Source: Bacteroidota bacterium
GTDB lineage: Bacteria; Bacteroidota; Bacteroidia; Chitinophagales; JADIYW01
Assembly (NCBI GenBank): GCA_016705125.1
Contig: JADIYW010000017.1
Span: 1 to 40,391 of the forward strand
Length of the DNA stretch: 40,391 nucleotides
Direction: 5' to 3'
Shown piece after piece: positions 1 through 6,844 of the stretch. The position numbers and the translations under genes were made by a program. The notes below the pieces were generated by a model, which was not told the origin of the DNA, ran no database searches, and saw only the letters and a list, made by a program, of their open reading frames with translations. Every line of letters begins with the position of its first letter. Position 1 is the stretch's first letter.

Positions 1-192
1 CAATTTTTCTATGCATTTATTGCTCAATTATTTATTACATTAAAATTTTTGATAATTAAGTCAAATTTATAATTTTTATTTTGAATTCTATTTTTGTCTT
101 TTTTTATTCAATAACTCATATAAATGAAATGCTTAAAATGTGAAAAAACTACTTTTAATAAATCAATAGTCTTTCGTTTTTTTTGTCAATTC

Positions 193-503
193 TTATTGTT
201 TTCTTTTTCTAAAGAATAAACATTCTATCAAACCATAAAGGAATACTATAAAGCTAGATAAAAATAAAATAATTCCTGCCGAAATCATTATTACCAATAT
301 CTTTTGGGAGATTCCAAATGTATAACTGGGTTCAAGGAGTTTAATTTTGTTATGAATAAGTTTGTTGAAAAAATTATTAAAAGACTAGTCGTAAAAAGTA
401 CAAAATGCCAAATTCCAATCTTCGATTTTAAGGGTCGATTAAATTTCTCAAATAAAAAATAAATTAGTGATTTCAGTCCAGTTATTAGACTAATTAAGAT
501 TGC
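193..503 (-). pseudogene. Membrane-protein remnant joined in frame to the Fic C-terminus
   Basis: I do not recognise the family. After the Fic-like NDLGV residues the same frame continues into two strongly hydrophobic segments (AILISLITGLKSLIYFLF and WHFVLFTTSLLIIFSTNLFI). A frame change near 350 then restores a third hydrophobic segment (ILVIMISAGIILFLSSFIVFL) that ends in a basic tail, FRKRKQ, before a stop at 193. Hydrophobic segments on both sides of the shift, and the positive-inside tail, suggest a real membrane protein whose 5' end was lost and which now abuts the Fic remnant. No start codon of its own is evident. It may instead be a genuine Fic C-terminal extension, but known Fic proteins usually end in a DNA-binding-like domain here. 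Confidence 0.45.
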
Positions 504-1438
504 AACACCTAAATCATTTACAATAAACTCAATTTTTGTGTAAGGGTGTTTAAATAAGTTATTTAATAAATCTTGACTATAAAACTTGTAGTTTTCTCTT
601 AATTGATGCTTATATTCAAACATCATTTTTTTGATTTTTAAGATTAAGTCAATAGTTTCTCTTGCTGTTTCTTCAATACCTTTAATCATAAAAAGTATCC
701 AATCTTCCCATAAGTCTTCATCTGTACTTTTTGTAGATACCTGTAATAGTCTGCTTTACGCTTAATAATGTAGCTACTTAAATATAAAATTGGAAGATTT
801 TGTAATTTTCATTTATCAAATAGAGTATATTAATGATTCTTCCTGTTCTTCCATTACCATCATAAAAAGGATGAATGCCTCAAATTGAAAGTGTATGATT
901 GCCATTTTTATTAATGGATCAATGTCACTCATTTCTGAATCATTTATATATTTTTCAAGATTTGTCATTAACCGTAGAATTTCATTATAATCTTGAGGTG
1001 GAGTATAAATAGTTCTCTCCTGTTGCTGCATTTTAATGCAGTACCTGAATTTTCTAAATCCAGCTTTGTTGTCTTCTAATACTTCTTGGATTTGTAAAAT
1101 CGTTTTGTTTGTTAATAATCCGCTTGTTGAAGTTAACTCAAATCCTTTTTTTAATGCTGAAATATAATTTTGAACCTCTTTTGCATTAAGTGATTTAAAT
1201 GAATCAAGATTTAATTCTGATTTATATAAATCATCATGAGTTGTAATTATGTTTTCAATAGCAGAACTATCTTTTGCTTCTTGAAGTCCAAGCGTATTAA
1301 TCAAGATATTTTGATTTGGAATAGTTGAAGCTATACCTTTTAATTCAGCCAATGCATGTGCAGAAGGTAGACTTTTCAACACTTTTTTGTTTCTAAGTCA
1401 ATATTAAATGGAAGTTCAGATAACTCAAAACGCATCAT
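503..1438 (-). pseudogene. Fic family protein, broken by several frameshifts
   Basis: Fic proteins transfer AMP (or a related group) from a nucleotide to target proteins through the HPFxxGNGR motif. Reading the minus strand from ATG at 1438, the pieces are: an N-terminal start (MMRFELSELPFNID), then after a one-base shift near 1383 the long N-terminal domain (816-1382), which contains a GLQEAKDSSAIENI stretch resembling the (S/T)xxxE(G/N) inhibitory motif. A second shift near 878 hides the catalytic motif, which reads IHPFYDGNGRTGR in the next frame. Further shifts lie near 800 and 743, before the C-terminal part (MIKGIEETA...HPYTKIEF) encoded by 503-689. The gene therefore keeps all family segments but cannot make one protein as written. 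Homology stops near 503, short of the usual C-terminal winged-helix end. Alternative: sequencing error, although the loss near 743 looks like a 10 bp slippage deletion, which is not a typical read error. Confidence 0.85.
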
Positions 1439-1456
1439 TATGTAAAGAATTTTAAA

Positions 1457-1549
1457 TTTTCTATACAAATATAACTTCTTTTGTATAGAAAACAAACATT
1501 TCTATACTCAATGTGACTTATTTGTATAAAAAGTCATCTTTTCTATACA
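1457..1549. promoter_or_regulatory. Palindromic operator-like cluster upstream of the fic remnant
   Basis: A perfect 13 bp inverted repeat (TTTTCTATACAAA at 1457-1469 and its complement at 1480-1492, 10 bp spacer) is followed by further half-sites: TTTCTATAC at 1499-1507, TTTGTATA at 1521-1528 and TTTCTATACA at 1540-1549. It sits 20-110 bp upstream of the fic start codon. Repeated dyad half-sites just before a gene are typical of a repressor operator. The cognate regulator is not visible in the window. Confidence 0.55.
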
Positions 1550-1567
1550 TTTGCGATAACGGCAGAC

Positions 1568-1583
1568 TCCCGCTTTTGCGGGA
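1568..1583. repeat. Short GC hairpin (TCCCGC-TTTT-GCGGGA)
   Basis: Perfect 6 bp inverted repeat with a four-base loop in an otherwise AT-rich intergenic stretch. There is no T-run on either side, so an intrinsic terminator is unlikely. It lies at the far end of the spacer between the fic remnant and the next small gene, beside GATAACGGCAG (1555-1565), which resembles GATAGCGGTAG at 1833-1843. It may be a folding or recombination element belonging to the cassette-like spacers. Confidence 0.4.
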
Positions 1584-1689
1584 CAGGTTGTGAAAAAACC
1601 TCCAAAAATCTTTTGGTAAAAATAGGGAGATTTATCATACATTTTTCGTATTTTGTTTAAAAATAGGAATGAATTTTATTGCCGAATAC

Positions 1690-1843
1690 AAAACTCAGCA
1701 GGCAAAAAATTTAAACAATAAGCAACAAAAAAAGTATAATTGCAACCCAAAACGACCACAAATAGGGCTTCGCTTCAACAACCCTTTAAAACGCAATTTT
1801 TGCAGTTGCAAAATCAGCGGTTAAACCTTATAAGATAGCGGTA
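1690..1843. repeat. Cassette-spacer repeat, copy 1 (~150 bp)
   Basis: This spacer lies immediately downstream (in gene direction) of the 210-residue orphan gene and closely matches the spacer at 2650-2814. Shared blocks include AACTCARCAGGCAAAAAA, a 34-base identical block at 1751-1784 (it starts AAAACGACCACAAATAGGGC), TTTAAAACGCAATTTT and CAGCGGTTAAACCTTATA. No ORF crosses it. Two diverged copies, each following a short unrelated gene, are what gene-cassette recombination sites or cassette-borne spacers look like. Confidence 0.75.
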
Positions 1844-1847
1844 GTTT

Positions 1848-2480
1848 TTATTCAATTCTGTCTGTGTTATATTTCTCTTTAAAGTCTCTAATTGTTCTTT
1901 TCTTGTCTTCATTGTTGAAGTTCAAATTGTCTTTATTAAAAAACTTCTCTTTCAACTCGTTAAGTTCTTTTGTCTTTTCATATTCAAATTCTTTGTCGTA
2001 GATTTTGTCTCTCCCAAAATAAAGTCTGTCTTCGTGAAAATAAAAAAGTCCCCAATTTAGCGTCTCATCAAATATTATTAAGTCGTCAGCAAAGAAAAGT
2101 CCTTCCCAATATTTAATTACCATCTTCCAAGTTAACGTTACAGATTGTCCACTTCTTTCGCTGTCAATAAAAACATATTTGTCAAACGGAATAGATTTTG
2201 AGTAAAGCCATTTTTTAATTTCGTTTTCACAATTTTCTATTACTTCAAATTCTTCGACAGTCTTAAAATAACTTTCATTAAATGGTTTCCATAACGGACC
2301 TGTAACCATTTTTGAACTGTCAATATAATTTCTTACCAACTTGCTTGCTTCATCATTTAGAAAAAAGATTTGGTCTTTATGTTCCTGAGGAATTTCACTT
2401 GCTTCTTCTGGTGACCACAAAAAACTCCAAGTCTTTGGGAAGTCAGTTGAGTAAGTTTTTATGTTGTCAAAATTTATCAT
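1848..2480 (-). CDS. Hypothetical 210-residue soluble protein
   Basis: I do not recognise a family with confidence. The protein has no signal peptide and no membrane segment. It is rich in aromatic and acidic residues (SFLWSPEEASEIPQEH, TLTWKMVIKYWEGLFFADDLIIFDE) and has a charged, Lys/Glu-rich C-terminal quarter suggesting a helix or coiled coil. The Trp-rich SVTLTWKMVIKYWEGLFFADD and LYFGRDK stretches look like strands of a small immunity- or SUKH-like cytosolic fold, but this is only an impression. The start ATG at 2480 is supported by the conserved upstream tract AATTTTAGAAAA ending about 30 bp before it. It is a single-gene unit bounded by repeat copies on both sides, as expected of a mobile cassette. 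Confidence 0.65.
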   Translation of the reverse strand: MINFDNIKTYSTDFPKTWSFLWSPEEASEIPQEHKDQIFFLNDEASKLVRNYIDSSKMVTGPLWKPFNESYFKTVEEFEVIENCENEIKKWLYSKSIPFDKYVFIDSERSGQSVTLTWKMVIKYWEGLFFADDLIIFDETLNWGLFYFHEDRLYFGRDKIYDKEFEYEKTKELNELKEKFFNKDNLNFNNEDKKRTIRDFKEKYNTDRIE

Positions 2481-2649
2481 TCTTGTTTTGCTGTGTCGTT
2501 TTCTAAAATTCTGACTAACGTAATTTTATCTATTTGTAAATCAATTATTTATAATGTTCAAATCTTCATTAGTCAATGCAAATTTATCAATTTTTTTTTG
2601 AATTCCCTTTACTATTCCAAGTTTTACACATTCTTTTTTATTAATTTGA

Positions 2650-2814
2650 CAAACTCAACAGGCAAAAAAAAATAAAAACCCATAAGCAAAAAAACCGTTT
2701 ACTAACCACCCAAAACGACCACAAATAGGGCTTCGCTTCAACAACAGTTTAAAACGCAATTTTTTCAGTAGCAAAATCAGCGGTTAAACCTTATATGTTA
2801 GCCCCAGTTTTTTA
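2650..2814. repeat. Cassette-spacer repeat, copy 2 (~150 bp)
   Basis: Second copy of the spacer described at 1690-1843, directly downstream of the 174-residue orphan gene (its last codons lie inside the end of the repeat). The two copies share several blocks of 16-34 identical bases separated by short variable stretches. On the minus strand it begins GGGGCTAAC and the following spacer ends ACGTTAG, a CTAAC/GTTAG pair reminiscent of the outer simple sites of an integron attC. Confidence 0.75.
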
Positions 2815-3322
2815 TTATTTTTTCTATTTCTAAATTATCTGTTGTTCCAAAAATAAACTTATCTCCATGTAAAATGAATTTACTTGGCGATAATCTTTCT
2901 ATTTCAGTCCAAAATCTATTTCTTACATTTTCAGATAAGGCTTTTAAATCAACCTTGGAATTATCCTCAAAGCTCAAACTATCAATCATTGAGAATCCAG
3001 TATAATTTACATAGATATCCATGGAATCAATTTCTTGTGGTTTTTCAAATAAAAGCCATTGGTCATAGGAATTATCATAAATCGGTTGATTTAATTCATA
3101 TAATGTCAACTTTGGAAAATAAGCAATCTGATTTTTCATTGTCCAACCCCTATTAATCTCGTCAGTTGTTGGAATAAATGAACCACTGTCAAAAGAAATT
3201 ATTGCTAATTGAAATTCTATAAAAAAATCAGGGAATCTTTCAATAATATCAGAAATTCGGATATAATCTGAATCCGATTCAATCCATTTATAATTATTCC
3301 TTATTCCTCTACTTATTTTCAT
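2798..3322 (-). CDS. Hypothetical 174-residue protein
   Basis: Unrecognised soluble protein without signal peptide or membrane segment. It has an even distribution of aromatic residues (DQWLLFEKP, YVNYTGFSMIDSLSFED, NRFWTEIERLSPSKFILHGDKFIFGTTDN), suggesting a small alpha/beta domain. The ATG at 3322 gives the full open frame, and the stop lies at 2798 within the end of repeat copy 2. Upstream on the same strand lies GTTAGGTGC followed by AATTTTAGAAAA, the same arrangement as upstream of the neighbouring 210-residue gene although the two proteins are unrelated. That argues for cassette-like units. Function unknown; a role in defence or immunity is possible only by analogy with other orphan cassettes. 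Confidence 0.65.
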   Translation of the reverse strand: MKISRGIRNNYKWIESDSDYIRISDIIERFPDFFIEFQLAIISFDSGSFIPTTDEINRGWTMKNQIAYFPKLTLYELNQPIYDNSYDQWLLFEKPQEIDSMDIYVNYTGFSMIDSLSFEDNSKVDLKALSENVRNRFWTEIERLSPSKFILHGDKFIFGTTDNLEIEKIIKNWG

Positions 3323-3380
3323 TTATTAAATCCTTTAAACTCGCGTAATATTTTTCTAAAATTGCACCTAACTTGTTTAT

Positions 3381-3560
3381 ATGTCTAACAAAATTAGACT
3401 AATCCGCCTAATTTTGGTTGTATTGCTCTGTTTTATCATACTTTTTCTATTTTCATCAAATATAAAAAATGTTTTTTATAAATCATTATATGGGCTTTTT
3501 ATACTTAAAGGTGTTTATATTTCAATTGTTTTTCTGCTTCTATGTCTAATTTTTTTGTAG
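3381..3560 (+). CDS. Possible 59-residue double-TM small protein
   Basis: An ATG at 3381 opens a 59-codon frame ending in TAG at 3558-3560. The product begins MSNKIRLIRLILVVLLCFII and has two hydrophobic segments (residues ~7-24 and ~43-59) separated by a short polar loop (SSNIKNVFYKS). The basic N-terminus followed by a hydrophobic stretch is what a genuine small membrane protein would show. No clear promoter or ribosome-binding site is seen, and AT-rich DNA can produce hydrophobic frames by chance, so this is a candidate only. It is divergent from the orphan gene starting at 3322. Confidence 0.3.
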   Translation: MSNKIRLIRLILVVLLCFIILFLFSSNIKNVFYKSLYGLFILKGVYISIVFLLLCLIFL

Positions 3561-3690
3561 GTTTATTAAACTAGTTCTAGCTTCAAGTAAGAATTATAAC
3601 AGCCCATGTAGTGTAATACCATATACAACCTCTTTTTTGATTTAAAAAATTTCAACCTAACCAAATCTCATCTCTCCAATCTATCTATTT

Positions 3691-3818
3691 CGCCCTGCGT
3701 GAGTGCTCCGATACATCGGAGGCAGCGGTATCCTTTTTTTTGTTCGGGTATGAAGAAAGGCAAAAAAGATACAAGCGGAAAGTACGACCGCTGCTTTTTG
3801 GAGCAGTGGGCACGCCCA
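3691..3818. repeat. Structured GC-richer intergenic element
   Basis: An island of higher GC in AT-rich DNA. It contains a perfect hairpin CTCCGAT-AC-ATCGGAG (3706-3721), a longer-range pair GCAGCGG (3722-3728) with CCGCTGC (3788-3794), and ends GCGTG/CACGC near the borders. The element reads GGGCGTGCC...CACGCAGGGCG on the minus strand. From memory, elements starting GGGCGTGCC recur between genes in several Bacteroidota genomes; I could not check this. An ORF across it (3699-3932) looks spurious. It may be a REP-like dispersed repeat or a structured RNA. Confidence 0.5.
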
Positions 3819-3984
3819 AAATCAATTAAAATGTATTTATATTGTGATTCAAATTGTCTAAACTTGATGATTGTAATTCGGGTCTTTTTTGTAATCTCAT
3901 TTTATATTAACCTTATTTTGATGTTTTTGTGACAAATCAATGACAATTTTTGTATTGTATATTCGGATATTTGTGTCCGAAATT

Positions 3985-5244
3985 ATGTTTATCAAACGCT
4001 ATAAAATTATTGCTTTTACACACAAAACCACTAAAATTGATGGTTTGAAGGAGTATATTGTGGAGGATGACCTTGATGGACAATTTCCAGGCAAAAAATT
4101 GAATAGCCTTAAAGACCATTTGGGAATGGATGAGCTGTTTTATATGAATACCTGTAATAGGGTTTTGTTCTTTTTTACCACGGAATATTCGATAGATACA
4201 CTATTTTTAAAAAACTTTTTCTCTTTTTTAAACCCTGCATTTCAGCCAGATTTGTTGGATTTGCATGTTTCTAAGGCGATTGTTTTTGAAGGACAAGCTG
4301 CTATTTCTCATTTTTTTGGTGTTGCAGCCTCTTTAGATTCTTTGGTTGTTGGCGAAAGGGAAATTTTAGGTCAGATAAAGGCAGCTTATTCTAAATCGAA
4401 AAGGCTGGGGCTTTGCCAGGATGCGATAAGAATAGCCGTGGAGCAAGCCATTGTTTTTGCAAAAAGAACGTATACCAAAACGAGAATTGGCGAAAAACCA
4501 GTTTCGGTGGTGTCGCTCGCACACAAGGAATTGCTTAGCTTGGCGCCGCATACTTCGCTGAAAATAGTGCTGCTAGGAGCGGGGCAAACGAACAATTTGA
4601 TGGCAACCATGCTGCATGAATCTGGTTTTAGAAATCTGAAAATTTATAATCGAACGGTTGACAAAGCTACTGAAATAGCGAAGCGATTGGATTTGGAGTA
4701 TGGGAGTTGGGAGGATTTTGATGCGCTAAACAATGATTTTGATGTTTTAATAGCTTGCGTTGGTGTAAATAATGCTTTTTTGGATAACGATTGGGCCACA
4801 AAACAGGTAAAACTCGATAAAAAACGGAAATATATTTTTATAGATTTGGCTGTGCCATCGAATTTTACAAAAGATTGGCAGTCGCAATACAATATCAAAT
4901 ATATTGATGTGGATGCATTGAAAACACTCGCTGAGAAAAACATGGTTTTTAGAAAAAATGAGTTGTTGAAAGCGCAAGTATTGCTGTTCGAATTTTTGGA
5001 GGAATTTAATTTGTTATTGAAGGAGCGCGCACTCGAATTGGCGCTGACTCAAGTGCCCGAAAAAGTACGTGCCGTGCGCAAGCGTGCCGAAGAAAATGTG
5101 TTCAAAGGGGAAATTGAAGAATTGGATGAATCGGCGCAGGTTTTGGTGAAAAAAATGATGGATTATTTTGAAAAGAAATACATTGCAATTCCCATTAAAC
5201 TGGTAAAAAAATCAATACTAAAAATCGACACTAAAAAATTTTAA
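3985..5244 (+). CDS. hemA: Glutamyl-tRNA reductase
   Basis: Reduces glutamyl-tRNA to glutamate-1-semialdehyde with NADPH, the first committed step of C5-pathway tetrapyrrole synthesis in the cytoplasm. Visible signatures: N-terminal THKTT, the catalytic cysteine in MNTCNRV (Cys57 counting from the start used here), VVGEREILGQIKAAY, the nucleotide-binding LLGAGQTNNLM, and a C-terminal helical dimerisation region (ALTQVPEKVRAVRKRAEENVF). With the start at 3985 the protein has 419 residues, matching the family (~420). An in-frame ATG at 3940 would add 15 residues of hydrophobic, unconserved sequence, so 3985 is preferred. The next gene on the same strand, 24 bp downstream, encodes hemC-hemD, so the two are probably one operon. 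Confidence 0.95.
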   Translation: MFIKRYKIIAFTHKTTKIDGLKEYIVEDDLDGQFPGKKLNSLKDHLGMDELFYMNTCNRVLFFFTTEYSIDTLFLKNFFSFLNPAFQPDLLDLHVSKAIVFEGQAAISHFFGVAASLDSLVVGEREILGQIKAAYSKSKRLGLCQDAIRIAVEQAIVFAKRTYTKTRIGEKPVSVVSLAHKELLSLAPHTSLKIVLLGAGQTNNLMATMLHESGFRNLKIYNRTVDKATEIAKRLDLEYGSWEDFDALNNDFDVLIACVGVNNAFLDNDWATKQVKLDKKRKYIFIDLAVPSNFTKDWQSQYNIKYIDVDALKTLAEKNMVFRKNELLKAQVLLFEFLEEFNLLLKERALELALTQVPEKVRAVRKRAEENVFKGEIEELDESAQVLVKKMMDYFEKKYIAIPIKLVKKSILKIDTKKF

Positions 5245-5268
5245 AATAAAAGAAAGTCCATTTTACTG

Positions 5269-6837
5269 ATGACGGAATATGATAAAACAATAATTATTGG
5301 CACGCGCGGAAGCGAGTTAGCACTTTGGCAGGCCAATTTTACTAAGTCTGTTTTGGAGCAAAATGGGTTTGCCGTAATTTTGAAAATTATAAAAACAAAA
5401 GGAGACCAAATACAACATTTGAGTTTTGATAAAATAGAAGGAAAAGGTTTTTTTACAAAAGAATTGGAAGAGGCTTTATTGGCCAATGAAGTTGATTTGG
5501 CTGTGCATTCTTGTAAGGATTTGCCATCTGAAAATCCGGAAGGATTAACGATTGGCGCTTATTCGGCGCGTGCAAATGCGATTGATGTTTTGTTGATCAA
5601 TAAAGCAAGTATTGCGGATTATAATTTATTGAAATTGAATCCTACTGCCACTGTGGGCACTTCGTCGAGTAGGAGAAAGGCTCAAATATTAGCGCATTTG
5701 CCTGGTTTAAACATTAAAGACATAAGAGGAAATGTGCCTACTCGGATTCAGAAATTGCGCGATGGAATGTATGATGCTATTATTTTGGCGGCAGCTGGCA
5801 TCGAACGCTTAAACATTGATATTTCGGATTTGGTGCGTGTGAATTTGGAGCCACCCTTTTTTATTCCTGCGGCTGCTCAAGGGGTTTTGGCCTTTCAAAT
5901 AAGGGAAAATGACGAACGGATGAAAGCCGTTTGTGCTGTTTTGCATAGCAATTCTGGCGAGCGTGAAATAGGTATTGAAAGAAAAATTTTAAATTCATTT
6001 AATGGCGGTTGTCAAATTCCATTGGCTATTCATTGCAACGGAAAGGATACTTGGATTTTGAAATCAGAAAATGGCAGCGAAATGCCCAAACGAATCAGAA
6101 CGGAAGTGGGAGTGGACGATGATTCAATAAATGAAATTGTATCGAAATTTAATCAGTTTATGCCAAAATCGGTTTTTATTTCTAGGGAAAATAATAATGA
6201 TTATCTTTTTAGGACATTGGAGTCTAATGGATTTGAAATAAATGCAACTGCACTTTTGGATTTTAAAGCCATTCCTTTTTCAATAAACGAAAAATACGAT
6301 TGGGTGTTTTTTAGCAGTAAAAAAGGCGTTGATTATTTTATGAAGGGAATTGGAGGCGATAATGCCTTTTTTGAAACCGGAAAAATTGCTGCTATCGGCA
6401 AATCAACGGCTCAATATATTGAAGAGCAATACCAATTGAAAGTTGATTTTATTGGCGATGTAAATAATTTGGAGGATTCTATAGCCGAATTTATGCTGCT
6501 AAATCCCAATAAAATTTTATTGCCAAGAGGAAAGCATTCGATGGAAAGTGTTCAAAAATATTTGCCTAAAAATGTATTTAGCGAATTGATTGTTTATGAA
6601 AATCAACCTAAAGTTTTACTTGATAAAATGGAATCTAAAATATTGATATTCACTAGTCCATTAAATTCTAAATCTTATTTTGAGCATTACCAATTGGACG
6701 ATGATCAGCAATGTATTGCCATTGGAAATTCTACTGCTAAATGTTTGAACGAACTAGGTATAAATTGTAAAATTGCGATTGAGCCTACGCCTTGGGCGAT
6801 AGCCGATGAAGTATTTGCGATTTGTATGGGTTTGTAA
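5269..6837 (+). CDS. hemC: Hydroxymethylbilane synthase / uroporphyrinogen-III synthase fusion
   Basis: The first ~300 residues are porphobilinogen deaminase (HemC), which joins four porphobilinogens on a dipyrromethane cofactor. Signatures are GTRGSELALWQA at the N-terminus, AVHSCKDLP with the catalytic Asp84, GTSSSRRKAQI, and the cofactor-attachment Cys248 in NGGCQIPLAIH. Residues ~300-522 resemble uroporphyrinogen-III synthase (HemD): VFFSSKKGVDYF, a central ILLPRGKHS, LIVYENQPK, FTSPLNSKSYFE and AIGNSTAKCL, the weakly conserved two-lobe pattern of that family. The total of 522 residues equals HemC plus HemD. One chain would make hydroxymethylbilane and cyclise it to uroporphyrinogen III. 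It follows hemA with a short gap and is convergent with the DUF445 gene (7 bp between stops). Confidence 0.92.
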   Translation: MTEYDKTIIIGTRGSELALWQANFTKSVLEQNGFAVILKIIKTKGDQIQHLSFDKIEGKGFFTKELEEALLANEVDLAVHSCKDLPSENPEGLTIGAYSARANAIDVLLINKASIADYNLLKLNPTATVGTSSSRRKAQILAHLPGLNIKDIRGNVPTRIQKLRDGMYDAIILAAAGIERLNIDISDLVRVNLEPPFFIPAAAQGVLAFQIRENDERMKAVCAVLHSNSGEREIGIERKILNSFNGGCQIPLAIHCNGKDTWILKSENGSEMPKRIRTEVGVDDDSINEIVSKFNQFMPKSVFISRENNNDYLFRTLESNGFEINATALLDFKAIPFSINEKYDWVFFSSKKGVDYFMKGIGGDNAFFETGKIAAIGKSTAQYIEEQYQLKVDFIGDVNNLEDSIAEFMLLNPNKILLPRGKHSMESVQKYLPKNVFSELIVYENQPKVLLDKMESKILIFTSPLNSKSYFEHYQLDDDQQCIAIGNSTAKCLNELGINCKIAIEPTPWAIADEVFAICMGL

Positions 6838-6844
6838 AAAAAAA

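Noticed and set aside
1568..1583. CCCGC hairpin as an intrinsic terminator
   Set aside because: No T-run on either side in either orientation.
2312..2675. Plus-strand ORFs of 60-64 codons
   Set aside because: One is antisense to the 210-residue orphan gene; the other lies in the AT-rich spacer with low-complexity Phe/Lys/Ile content. No supporting signals.
3699..3932. 77-codon ORF (MSAPIHRRQRYPFF...)
   Set aside because: It reads straight through the structured GC-rich element and then into an AT-rich hydrophobic tail. The composition is that of the element, not of a protein.
3985..6837. Riboswitch or heme-responsive leader before hemA
   Set aside because: I see no conserved riboswitch core or ordered stem set between the 3818 element border and the hemA start. 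The structured element upstream is too far away and not of a known class I can identify.
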